Translations under genes and position numbers: made by a program
The notes under the pieces: model-generated
What the model was told of the DNA's origin: nothing
Seen by the model: the letters and a program-made list of their open reading frames with translations, nothing else
The model's database searches: none
NCBI RefSeq assembly: GCF_945859705.1
Contig: NC_079134.1
Coordinates: forward strand, 162,847,718-162,911,717
DNA from: Episyrphus balteatus
Taxonomy: Eukaryota; Arthropoda; Insecta; Diptera; Syrphidae
DNA: 64,000 nucleotides
Direction: 5' to 3'
Shown: one piece after another, positions 35,079 through 46,446 of the stretch
How positions within the stretch are numbered: the stretch's first letter is position 1
Layout of the letters: every line of letters begins with the position of its first letter

Positions 35079-35810
35079 AATGCACAAATTTGCTCTTAGA
35101 GTTCAAGTTGCTTAAATATTAAAAATATTTATAAAAAAAACTGGCTACAAGTAAGTCTACGAGCATAAAAATTTAAATGAAAGTCGTTGTTGAAATGTTA
35201 AAAAACAATATCTTTCATGAATTTGGTCCAAAAAAGGATGGCATTTAAATATTTTTTTAAAAAAGATTTAAACAAAGTTGGTATCTAAATCATTTTGTAA
35301 TAAACATGTTCACCAAAATTTTCCAAAAAATACAAGGTATCTCATTTTCAAAAATTTTCTTTTTCAAGAAAAATGAATTTGTTTTTTAATTATGCTAAAA
35401 GCTTATTATAAAATAAAAAAAAAATTATTATAAAATTATTGTAGGAGAGAACGGGGCATAGAGTACAACTGGGGCAAAGTGGACATTCTGTTTAAAAAGA
35501 ATACAAAAACAAAAAAACAACTTTGCTAAAGTGTAAATTTAATAGGTACCAAATGTGGGTCTTATCTACGTCTTGCACGGGACAAATAAATAAAAATTTA
35601 TATTGTAATTTTTTGTGTTTTATTTTTCAATTCTTTGTCCATACAAATTTCAGGTTTCGTGAAATTTCAATTTTGTAAAATATTAATGTCTATGCCCTTT
35701 TTTCTTTCTAAAAAAAAAATTTCAATTAAATAGGCAAATGTAAAGGGATCCTCTGCCCTGTCATCCCCTATCAATTTAAAAAAAATCCGTCCATCCATTT
35801 TTAAAAATGA
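35079..35810 (+). mobile_element. Dispersed GTCY-family repeat, copy E, carrying a nested insertion
   Basis: It begins with ATAATGCACAAATTTGCTCTTAG without the GACTGGGGTCGCACGTAC part. It contains the family's A/T-rich middle and ends with AAAAAAATCCGTCCATCCAT at about 35775-35800. Bases 35442-35770 are a separate inserted element. Confidence 0.55.
35442..35770. mobile_element. MITE nested in repeat copy E, about 329 bp
   Basis: Left end TAGGAGAGAACGGGGCATAG, right end CTCTGCCCTGTCATCCCCTA, an imperfect inverted pair over about 20 bp. The TAGGRGA start resembles the ends of the element at 27740-28684, and a similar one-sided end (TAGGAGAGTTTGGGGTACTT) lies at 51524. It is younger than the host repeat copy. 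Confidence 0.6.
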
Positions 35811-36908
35811 AATAAATAAATGTATGTACTAGTTTGGGTATTGGGTATGTTTAACTTAATTTTATAAAGTTTATGATAATTTTTTTTTTTTAACAATAGT
35901 GACGAAAAAAACTTAAAACACGTCACAGAAAAAAAAAAATCCCACTAAATATGTATAAAACATCTACAACGTTTCACAACAAAATTCGATCCATAACGAA
36001 TTGCACATCCAAAATATTTTGTTGCGGCATTGTTCGCAGTTTTAGGTTTCTGTGGAAAATATTGAAAAACTCAACCAAAATACCATTCGTCGAGGATATT
36101 GAAGCATTTCCAGGGACCCAGTAGCCGTTGTATGTGGTTTTATTGAGGTAGTGTACCTCCGTGAAAAAAATCCTTTCCAGTTCGTATATTCGTTCTGTGC
36201 TTGTCTCGCTTCGACTTTACATTCACACTGTCAATACCACCCGCTGAACCAAGGGAGTTCATGTTTATGACAACATGTCAAACCGTGACGCGTACCAAAT
36301 TGATGTATTCTCTCTTTCTATCGCGTTTGGTTCCGTAGGTAGCTCGCGGTGGTTTTGGATGTTTTCTGATGGTGTTTTTGAGTTGTGTGACTCAGGTCAA
36401 AGTCAAAAGATTTAGGTAGATAAGTTGTATAAGGAGGCGACCAATTTGCTTTAATTCCTTACAAATTGAGATGTGTCGGACAAGTTTTTTCTGGCTTTGT
36501 TTATGCAGTTTTTTTTTTTTTGCTACGCTTCCTTTTGCGGTACAGATACACAGAAAGTGGTTTTGTGTTTTGCTTTTTTCCTTGATACAGAATAAACTGT
36601 TTTGTATGAAAACATCAAACCAGAAAAACTGAAATAACTTATTGTGGTCGAATTTTATGCTCTGTCAGATGGAGCTACTCGCCATCCAAATATGCCAATT
36701 GTGGTTGCAGCCGTACAAAATTGAGATCTCAAAAGGATCTGTTTTTCTATGTTTCAGCACAAATTTTTGACAGTTCACAAGGATGCTTAAAGAATTTAAA
36801 TTTCGCGCCAGAAAGTAAAAAAAAAAAATGTTGATGTCTTTTTTTCTAAAAAAAAAGTGGTCATAAAAGTTGGGTAATATCATATTTCGTCGGTTTTCAC
36901 TAATAACG

Positions 36909-37055
36909 GGTTACCTAACACTTTTACAACCCTTATTGCATAAAAGGAGTGATACTTTTATGACTTCAATGCGAATCCTTTGAATGAAAAGGAGTGATGG
37001 TTTTATGATATTTTTGCTTATCCTTTTGCAGAAAAGTGTTAGGTAATACCTCTCA
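36909..37055. repeat. Short inverted-repeat element, about 145 bp
   Basis: GGTTACCTAACACTTTTACA on the left and AAAAGTGTTAGGTAATACC on the right are inverted. Inside, AAAAGGAGTGATACTTTTATGA and GAAAAGGAGTGATGGTTTTATGA are direct copies 47 bp apart. Probably a MITE; similar words (AACTCTTTATTGTAGGTTG, GTAAAAGAGTTAC) recur near 43665. Confidence 0.55.
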
Positions 37056-37889
37056 AGGTAAAAAATGTTTCTAGGAAATTTTTGAATTAGCAAAAAACTG
37101 ATCTAAAGGATTTACGGTTTTTCGTATTTTATATGTATAAGAGATTTTAATTTTATGACGTTTTTTTAGAAAAACCTTTCTTTTTCTGTTTTTTCTGCTT
37201 TTAACTCATTGAAGTAGTATTTAAGAGTGAAAAATTCTTAAACTTTCAAATATTCAATCACGCCTGTTTTTATTATTATTACCTACCTCTAATATTATTA
37301 CAACTACAATTATTATCTTTTTTACTAAGGGTGTTTTAGTAGGTATATCCATACCTAGTCATTCCTTTATAATAAACACTTTATTGATCGTTAGTAACAT
37401 TATTAAAATATTTTATTATAAATTAGTTGGTTTTTAAAGAGATAATTAGTTTTTAAGCATTTTTATTATAGTAGTGAAAAAACCAACTTGGACTTGAAGA
37501 AAATTGATGCAAAAAAAATATGGATAATTATTTTTTAATTGATTTAATAATTTATTAATATTATTATATTGATTATACGAACTAAATTCCTACATACTAC
37601 TGAATAGGTAGGTACTGAAACTCTGTTTTTTCTATATTACCAAATTGTTGAGCAGAAAGTTTTTGCTAAATTAGTTGATGATGCAAAAAAATTTAAAACG
37701 AAAAATAATAAGTTCGAAATTTTAACCCTAAACACTTGCAGTGAGATATGAGAATCAAGGTTTATGGCAAGCATAGTAGAAATTTGCCTGATGATAGTAA
37801 CTTGGTTATTGGACCTTGTTAACTTTTCCGAGCTTTAATGCATTTTAAGAAATCATACCAATGTCAAAGGTATTTTTGGCATGTTTTAG

Positions 37890-38115
37890 ATCACATTTAA
37901 GTTTTTTCTTCTTCTTCCTTTTTCTCGGCGCTCTCGATGTCGAGGGGGATCATAACTATCCCACGTATCTGCTTCACACTAGTGATCCGCCTGTGGGGTT
38001 CGCCAGGTTGACCTTAGAAATCGGCGGCAAGCCTCCCGGTTTTGTACTGTTCCATTTCTAAGGCCAACTGAATGCTGGTGTTTTTGCATTTGCTTGTACC
38101 AGGAGTTTTTAGGCC
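37890..38115. repeat. Dispersed repeat, CCCACGTATCTGC family
   Basis: A GC-richer block: CGGCGCTCTCGATGTCGAGG, GATCATAACTATCCCACGTA, TCTGCTTCACACTAGTGATC, GTGGGGTTCGCCAGGTTGAC, then GGCGGCAAGCCTCCCGG and a long T run after about 38115. It shares its early part with 27040-27110. A GGTTCGCC stretch is vaguely like a Pol III B box, so a SINE or the tail of a non-LTR element is possible. The short ORF here has no known protein. Confidence 0.45.
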
Positions 38116-38394
38116 TACCTTTCTTTTTTTTTGTGTTTAATGGAGTGAAAATGGTAAACTATGAGACTTACAGACGATATATATTAGATACCTACAATAA
38201 TTGAAGAATTTTAATCCCTTATAAGATTAACTACCAAAAGCAGTAACATTTCTAAAAAATAATTTTCTTTTTTAGTTTTTTGGTCATATTGTCTGTGATA
38301 TTGAGGCCTTATTTATTTATTTGCACAAATAAACTTTTGTATTGTACAGTAGTTATTTATTGCAGTTAAATAACTATTTTTGGGAAGTTTATGT

Positions 38395-38865
38395 TTTTAC
38401 ATAATGTTGCGAACTTATTTTCTAACGATTTCAATTAAATTGTATAATGCTACAAATAAGACCCAATTTTTTGAATAAAAAAAAAATATGTTTCTGATTT
38501 TCTAAATATTATTTCTGAATTTCTCGTAGACGACTAGGTAATTCGATTTCAATCAAAATTTTACAAAATTTTCATAAACAACATTTTTTGGATTATCTAA
38601 GCCCTGATTTTTCAATCGTCAATTACTCTATCAGGAGAATAAAAACTGCCAAATGTCAATATAAAAAAAAAACTTTTATTCCTAGAAATAAGCTCTAATT
38701 GAGGTTTATCTGAGTATTGAAAAATTGGCCCTAAAAAAATAAATATTTCAATTATTTTTTTTTAAATCAATTTTTTAAAAACGAGTTGATTAAGTATTTT
38801 TGAATTTCGTTTTTAATTTTTAATTAATTTATTTCTTAAAAATGGCATACCAACTTAAGAACACA
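38395..38865 (-). mobile_element. Dispersed GTCY-family repeat, fragment F, interrupted
   Basis: 38400-38595 matches the inner part of copy A (GATTTCAATTAAATTGTATA..., TACAAATAAGACCCAATTTT, GAATTTCTCGTAGACGAC...). 38740-38865 matches the next part (AATCAATTTTTTAAAAACGA, AAATGGCATACCAACTT). The two halves are separated by a 137-bp inserted element. Confidence 0.6.
38599..38735. mobile_element. MITE nested in repeat fragment F, about 137 bp
   Basis: Left end TAAGCCCTGATTTTTCAATC then GTCAATTA; right end TGAGTATTGAAAAATTGGCC then CTAA. The ends are inverted over about 22 bp with some mismatches. It splits a repeat that is continuous in copies A and B, which proves insertion after that repeat. 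Confidence 0.65.
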
Positions 38866-39904
38866 AATTAAAAATAAAGGAAGTACCGAAATTATACTAT
38901 GTTGTTTCTTAGAGGAGCACAGTGTGTCGTCCCCTTATGATAAATCACTTTTTTTTTTGTTAAAAATTAATATTTTTGCTATTAAAATATAATTTAGAAG
39001 TGTCAACTCATATGAAAACATATTTATCTTAGAAAATAACCCAGGTTATGTATTCAAAATAAGCTCCGAAACATGAGTACCTCGGAAATATTTTGAGGAA
39101 TTTATGGGAATCTTTGAGAGTGTATATTTCACGTTTGGTAATTGTTTGAAAAATTTTGTTAATGTTATTTTGTTTATTTGAGTGTTGTTGTAAAACGTAT
39201 AACAAAAAAAAAATTAAATTTACAAAATTATATATGAGTTATTAAAATTTCTTTGATAAATGGCCAAAAAAAAAATTTAATTTTTAAACTTAATTTAAAA
39301 AAAAACATATATAATCATATCGATAATTTTTTATATATTATTTTGCCTTAGGCCTATACTTAATATTGGCAAAGTTTGGTCTGCTTCTGGTTGCGATTAC
39401 CAGAGATATTCACATTTATGTGCTACGAGTCAAGTACTCAAAATAATTCATTTTTTGAGAAACATCTTCAAGGGGATCACAAAAATGAAAAAATCGATGT
39501 TTTTAATAATTTTTAGCCATACACAAGTAACAAAAAGCTGTTCATGTAATTACAAATATTTTAAATATTGTTTTCAACAATAAAAAAATTATATTTTTCT
39601 GCATACTAAATTTTTAATATAATTACTTGCCCGGCCACGCTCTACTGTGTATTATAGCGTATTTACCAACCTCGCCGATATAAGAATTTACGAAAATGCA
39701 AATAAAACGTTATTTCAAAATTTGAAAGCGATTGACAAAAAACTATTCGAGATTTGCTATGAAACGCAAATAAACATACGATTTTTTTGTATAGAGAAGA
39801 TAAACAAGACAAGTTGACTTCAACTTAAGATTTCTCAAAGTAGAAAAAAGATATTGAAAAGATTTAAACGGGCTTTAAAAGAAAACATTTAGTTCTTTTA
39901 GAAA

Positions 39905-40090
39905 CTGTCACAAATTTATTTAAAATAAATCACCACGTTCAAGAACATAACCTCAAAAACTGTTAAAAAACGACATTTCAGATTTTCTAACGGGAATATT
40001 TCAAAAACGTGATATGATAGAATTTTTCTGACTTCGGATTCGAGTTCAGCACACCAAAAACCTTACGAAAAGTATATTTTTGTTTATATA
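39905..40090. repeat. Fragment of the 12.2-kb foldback family
   Basis: TGACTTCGGATTCGAGTTCA, then GCACACCAAAAACCTTACG and AAAAGTATATTTT, preceded by TTTCTAACGGGAATATTTCA. This equals one arm of the element at 12214-13115. Confidence 0.6.
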
Positions 40091-43000
40091 TAAAAAAAAA
40101 ATTAATTTTGCTCACAAGTGGCTTCTTCAATAAATCTTAATTTCATAAATTATACTAAAAAAAAAGTAATAGGTTGTTTAATTTGTTAATTTGTAATTTT
40201 TTTTCTATTCCTGCCATAAAAACACAAAAAAAGATATTAAAACTCCAAAAACTTAGCTGCAAGTATTTATGATAAACTTTTGTATGGGCTCGACACACTG
40301 TGAGGCGTCTTGAAAGAATTAAAGGCAAGAGAAAAAAAAGTAAAGCAAAGCCTGTTTAAAACTCTCACTATGCACTTCACAGATTTAGAGAAATTTGGAA
40401 ATTATTTCAACGTTCTTTGTCGTCTTCAAAGTCAGCTTCACAAAAATAATGTTCGTTAAAGTTATCAAAAAATTCATTTTTTTTTTGCTTGACCGTTATT
40501 AATTTTGATTTTTCAATTTAGGTATTTAGTTTTAATAAAAAAAAAGCCAGAAAAGTTATTTTTTAGTTTGGTTCAATTTCAAATAAAAGTTTGACAAAAA
40601 AGACTCTTTGTTTTTTCATATCCAAATCATTAATTTAAAACAAAAATCAATACTATAAGTACACAAATGGTAAGATCAATAATACCAAATCAAGACTCAT
40701 AACATAAATCTTGATCTAATAAAAAAAATAACACCTGCATTTTTTAAGACTAGAAACAGTAGGTAAACAATAAAAACGACACACTTCTGAACTTGAGAAT
40801 TTAAAATATGAATATATAAAATTTGTCCTTTTTGTAAATGAAAAATAAAAAAAAATTATTACCTAATTGCCTTCGTTAAAAAGAAAAAAAAATATCTGAA
40901 AAATAATAAAAGACTGATTCTTATGCAAATAAACTCGCTAATAGCCTCTTTAGTCTTTTACTGACTGCACATTCAGTATTAAAAATTTGAGTTTACTTTT
41001 GTTTTCGAAACCTTGTTTGTTTTTCACCTTGTCCAATGTCCATAGCTGGTATATTGTCTGTCATCACCTTAAATAAACAAATTACCTTCAACCTTTCCTT
41101 TGGTCAAACAAATATTCTTTTGAATTTTGTACAAAAATTACATCCTTTTACCGCATGTTACCAATAAATAGACTATTGCACTATTTATTACGTCCATCTT
41201 CTGTAACAATAACTTTAAGCAAACATAGATTGCCAAAAATCTATAGATAATTCGCCAACATGGTGCAATAAACTATATGGGCAATATAGTTTTCTAAACA
41301 AACAAACAAAAATAAACAAACAATTTTCAAAAGTCGACTCTTCCTTTCGCTAGAATACCATCAAAACTCTTTATTGTAGACTAATTATTTCGTATATTTT
41401 ACATCTCTTTCACTCTTATACATTCGCTATCTGTAATCCGTTACCCTGATGGATTTTATGATCCTTCACTGAATTCTAACCTATAAACAAAAGGCGAATG
41501 TTTGTTTTGTGACAATTTACACAGTTTTATGTTTACTTAAGGTTACCGAAAACCAGGTCACTCTGACAGTCAATCAGTGAAATGGAAATTAGGATTTTTC
41601 GATGAATAGGTAAGCCCAAAGAGTTTGAGATCCAGTTAAGAAGAATTACGCTTGTAAATCATCTCCTTTAAATATTTAAATCCTCGAGTTTTGCATACAC
41701 ATGTAACTCTAGAAAGCCAGAAATCGCTATGAACGAGTAAGAAAAGAGCTGTGATGTCCACAAATTGGACAGAAATCCTTCTTCCGGGTAGATTCTTTTC
41801 AAGAACAAACCAAATATACGATCTATGTACATTGATTGGGATGAATTATATTGTTTTATTGCTGCCGGTGATGACTTATTAGTGGAGATAATGTTCAAAG
41901 ATTTGAATGTCAAAAACAAAAGGGTATATATGACGAAATTGTGTCCTTGAAACCCACGAAAAATAGTCCTTTGAAAGGAAGAGTTCCTTCATCTTCCAAT
42001 ATAAAGTGACGTCTTCCCTTTCATATAATTAAATAACCAACAACAATTATATTTATTCCCAAAAAGGACCTCTAAAAATACTAACAATGATACCATTTCC
42101 AAAAATTGTAACATTCAGGTTACGAAAAACGGTGGCGCGTCCTCTTTGCTCTCATCTCATCCGCATCCTCATTGTGAAGGCGATAATTTTTTGTGGATTT
42201 TTTTTTAATGACTTGTTTACTTTTTTTTTAAGGTAGCACTCTGCTCTAGTTTAAAAAAGCAAATAAAAAGATAATTAGAGCATAAAAAAACCTGCACCAA
42301 TAAACCTTAGAAAACAAAGCAAAAATAGGACTAGAATAGTATCCTGTTGGTAGAGATAGGTACTTTATGACATCTTCGCTATCCGACCTTCTAAGAAGTT
42401 TCAGTTTTTGTTTTCTCTGTATAAATGTTCCTTAAAAACGTTACAATTAAAAAAATTACGAGGCCGCAATAAACGACGATGTGCTAAACAATGCACAGGT
42501 TTATCCTGGCCGACGAAGGACCTCTCTTTTCCATTTGTACATTTTTTCTTTGTTAAAAAATGCTCTAGATGCATAATTTCGTGTATTGTTTTCAGCAATA
42601 CATCATCTGAATGGACAGAGAATAAGAATATTTTTGTTTTATGATCCTTCGTAAAGGACGAAACGAAAAATATGGATTTTTTTCTGTTGTGTTGTTTGAA
42701 AACAAATAGAAAAAATGAGAGCAATTTTTCAATGGTTTTTCGTGTTTTTCATAAAGAAGTCATAAAATACGGTCATTTTGGATTTTGTTCACGCATTTTT
42801 ATGCAAATTTTTGTTTTTCTTTTTTGTTCGTTCAGGACAGTTTCGTTTCGTTTTTGACCATCATTTTTAACGAGAATTCATAAGTCATAAATTTATTGAT
42901 AGAAAAATATATTTCCACTAATTTTTGAAAATTTTTAATGCGTGAAGAAGTCCATCAAGGACTTGTGTTGAATACCTAGAAGATTAGCAGATTAGCAGAT

Positions 43001-44670
43001 TACATCAGCATGTTTTACTACCTACAATTTGAATTTTTAGTTTTTTTGTTTCTCAAAAGCGGGATAGTAGTCGTTGACGGCAATAATCACTGCTATAATC
43101 CTTTGAAATAAACTTCTGTTAAAATCGCAGTTAAAGAATCATAAATCTCTTAAAAAATCGCTATTCCTTAATATTGCACCTTCCTGGTAAAATGATCCTT
43201 TCTTCAACATCCTGCAACGAAGAGTTGCATAATGGGTTAACGGGAAGAGTTACGTTATCGTCATAAAACCCAAAGAGTTTTAATTTTTTTTTTCACAAAA
43301 AACAGTTTCTTTTTTAGCGACACGGAATCCTCTCTTTGATCCTTAATCCTCGCATAAAACAGTAAAAATTTGCACCTTCCTTTTGTCTTACATAAGATTC
43401 CTTCTTCCTTTAACATTGCGTAAGCCTTTTACTATATTGTTTTCAAAAAGGATGCAACATGAAGAAAGGATAGAGAACGAGTTGCAAAGAATTTTGCAAA
43501 ATTGTATTCCCAAAAAGGATAGTTGAGGGACAATTTACCTGACGCAAAAACCCTTGCATTGTTTTTCGCTATATAGTTGACGGGAATGTTGATGAAACAG
43601 TTGATGAGGTTGCAAAACTTTTACTGGATATGAATATAACTACATAACTCGTTTATTGCAACTCTTTATTGTAGGTTGTAAAAGAGTTACGGAAGTTCTT
43701 ATTGTTGAATACAAGTTTGACCTTGTGAATTTTGTCAAAGAAAATAAATTTGCAATAATGAGTTAAGGGGATATTCATTTACAAATTGATTATAATGATT
43801 TTAAATGTTTTTGTAAAGTATTGAAATGAAATCGTGGAATTGCATTATTTATTTCAAAATAAGTTGAAGTATGGTAAAAAGAACGATGTATTTTGTCTAC
43901 ATCAACGATCATTAAAAACATGATGGTAGTCGAATATAAGTTAAAATAAATTTTTTTTTTTGATTAGTCAGCTTACTAAAAGATTTTTAATTCAATTTTT
44001 ACTTAAATTTGAGAATTTATTTACAAAAACTTGAAACCACTTTACCTATACTTAAAAATTTTACTTTTAAATTTTGGCCAGTTTCATTTTTTGGAAACAG
44101 ACTCAATCCTAGCATTTTTTAAGAGGTGCTGTGATTTGACGAAAGTTTAAGCTTACATGATATTTGCATACTCTTTCTCTAGCTGGGGATTGAGCAAATT
44201 GTCAAATTACCATAACTGGGCGTTCACGGGAACGATATTTTTAAGCGTTATTTTCTCTCACAATTTCAAAAAAAAAAACATATGTTATAGGCCTGACATT
44301 TGAAACATTCTACATTGTATAAAATTGTTAGAGTAAACATAGAGACCAAAAAATATTTCGTTTTACATTGTAAGATACAAAATAAAAATAAATTTTCGGG
44401 AACGCTTTAGGACAAATAATGAAGTTTTAGCGACATAATTCTTAATGATTTTGATTAATTCATTAGAATATAAACTTTTATAAAAAAAAAACGAAACAAA
44501 AAAATAACAAACCAACCAACCTATTTTGAAATGCAAAGACAATGTTTTTTTGTAGGTATAGAAATTTGTTCTTGAGCAACGAAAATAAGTTATATTTGAT
44601 TTTGATTACACCGGCACACTAAAAATAAAAAACCTAGATTTATGTACTTCGGATGGCCCCATCAGGTCCT

Positions 44671-45148
44671 GGGGTCGAACTACGGCATACGTTCGTTAAC
44701 GTACTGACGCTTTATGTGCATGATTTTGGTTTTTGTCTCCTAGTTGTATTATGTATACTTTTTATTTGTTTTAAGAAATAAAATAAACAATTATACAAAT
44801 ATTTTTATTCAATTATTTATTTATTTTAAGTTTTAATTTTAAATTTTACAAAAACAACAGAAGATGGAGTAGCAGCTCCGAAACGCTTCGTCGTTACAAA
44901 ATTAAAAATAAAAAGTTGTAAAATTTAAAATTAGTTTAAGTTCGCTTGTATTAAGCTAAATAAATTAAATTAAATTAAAATTAAAGCTTAAAATAAATAA
45001 ATAATTGAATAAAAATATTTGTGTAATTGTTTACTTTATTTCTTAAAACAAATAAAAAGTGACGCTTTATGTCTCTATCATTTTCTTCTGATTAAATAGA
45101 GAGAGCAATAGTCAACACGTTAACGAACGTATGCCGTAGTTCGACCCC
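44671..45148. mobile_element. Foldback element with 32-bp perfect ends, about 478 bp
   Basis: Left end GGGGTCGAACTACGGCATAC then GTTCGTTAACGT. The right end is its exact inverse, ACGTTAACGAACGTATGCCG then TAGTTCGACCCC. GACGCTTTATG lies just inside the left end and again at about 45061 in the same direction. A second long inverted pair (about 44755-44850 and 44917-45055, with TTTTTATTTGTTTTAAGAAA against TTTCTTAAAACAAATAAAAA) fills most of the interior, so a single strand would fold end to end. Confidence 0.85.
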
Positions 45149-45690
45149 TGATTTTGAGTAAAGTGGAAAGCATAATTAAAAAATAAACAATAAGTACAAC
45201 AAGGACAACATCTTAAAGTTGAATCATTAACGCAGTAATCGTATTAAAGTTAGATTCCGTTAAGTATAAACAAATAAACAAACATTGATTTATATACGAG
45301 TAACCTACATTATATAGTTAAATAGATTAAAAATTGGATTAAATGCCTTTATCATAATCCACCATAGAATAACCAGGTAACATGTTTTTAAGGATATGTT
45401 GTTGTGTCACTCCTTATAAGCAATAAAATATTCAAAACATTACCTCTAATTTTAATCCATGGTAAAGGGCGTAATGGTTTTCATAAATCGGATTATTTTT
45501 AACCATTTTTTTAAGTTCAATAAGGTGGATTAAATGGCTGATATAATAGTTCATAAAAACAAAGAAGGTTCTTTCGTAAAATAATCAAATGTTTCACTTT
45601 TTTTAACTTTATAAAAGGTACAATAATTTAAATTATAGCACCATTTTTATGACTTTTTGACATTTCTATTAACAGAAAGAAATTTATATT

Positions 45691-46184
45691 GGGCAGGTTC
45701 AGAAACGTTAGGGACTAAATATTTAGGTAATGGGCAGGTTCAGAAACGTTAGGGACTAAATATTTAGGTAATTTCTCGGTCTCTGATTGGTCAGCTGTCA
45801 AAAAAAATCCTTCCAATTTAGGTAATTTTATTGGAAAGCTGACTGGAAAGTTAGGCAAGAAGTTTTTCCCTAAAAATTTAGGAAAGTTTTTTTTGTCAAC
45901 ATGACAGCAGATTGTTTTTAATTAAAGAATTTATTTAGCAAAATTAAATTTATTGGTGTGAAAAACAACTAAAAAGTGCATTACCGGTTATAATTAATTT
46001 TATTTATTCATTACAGTTAAGTGAAATTTGGTGTCTTACCCATACGAACGGTAAAATTCTTAAATAAATTTCGAATTTTGACAAAAGCATCATATCCAAA
46101 CTAATTTAGTCAATTTACTCAAATTTCCGTTCAGAAAATGACGTTGCCTAAATATCTAGTCCCTAATATTTCCTGAACGTGCCC
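45691..46184. mobile_element. Inverted-repeat element, about 494 bp, with a duplicated left end
   Basis: The left end GGGCAGGTTCAGAAACGTTA then GGGACTAAATATTTAGG occurs twice in tandem (45691 and 45732, period 41). The right end is the inverse: CCTAAATATCTAGTCCCTAA then TATTTCCTGAACGTGCCC. The terminal tandem copy is unusual. The interior is non-coding. Confidence 0.8.
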
Positions 46185-46270
46185 ATTTACATATCCTTTT
46201 TTTAACAGATTATTCAGTTTTATTTGGAAAGTCTATACAGGGATGGAGTTGAAATTTCAAAGAAATATTG

Positions 46271-46446
46271 GGGGTATTCACGATTCGATACAAATGGTCT
46301 TGTATCATTACAAAAGTGCAAAAGTGTAACATTTTCTTAAACTTAAACAGCCAAATATAAAGACTACAATTTTTTTGCACTTACGCACTTTTGGTGCAAA
46401 ATTTGTTTGTTGTAGTTGTAGTAGGTAAATAATCGTGAATACCTCT
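46271..46446. mobile_element. MITE, about 175 bp
   Basis: Left end GGGGTATTCACGATT, right end AATCGTGAATACCTC. Sub-terminal inverted words AAAAGTGCAAAAGTG and GCACTTACGCACTTTTGGTG lie inside. No coding capacity. Confidence 0.65.

Noticed and set aside
37985..38010. tRNA or intact Pol III gene suggested by GGGGTTCGCCAGG
   Set aside because: No A box at the right distance and no cloverleaf pairing could be built.
37861..38061. 66-codon frame in a GC-richer block
   Set aside because: Lies within a dispersed repeat shared in part with 27040-27110.
42401..42724. 107-codon minus-strand frame overlapping a 78-codon plus-strand frame
   Set aside because: Low-complexity Lys/Phe-rich product, equal openness on both strands, no family.
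45330..45560. Bicoid-like TAATCC sites as an eve enhancer
   Set aside because: The sites lie in a region with partial inverted repeats, so they may simply be transposon sequence; too few and too weak to call.
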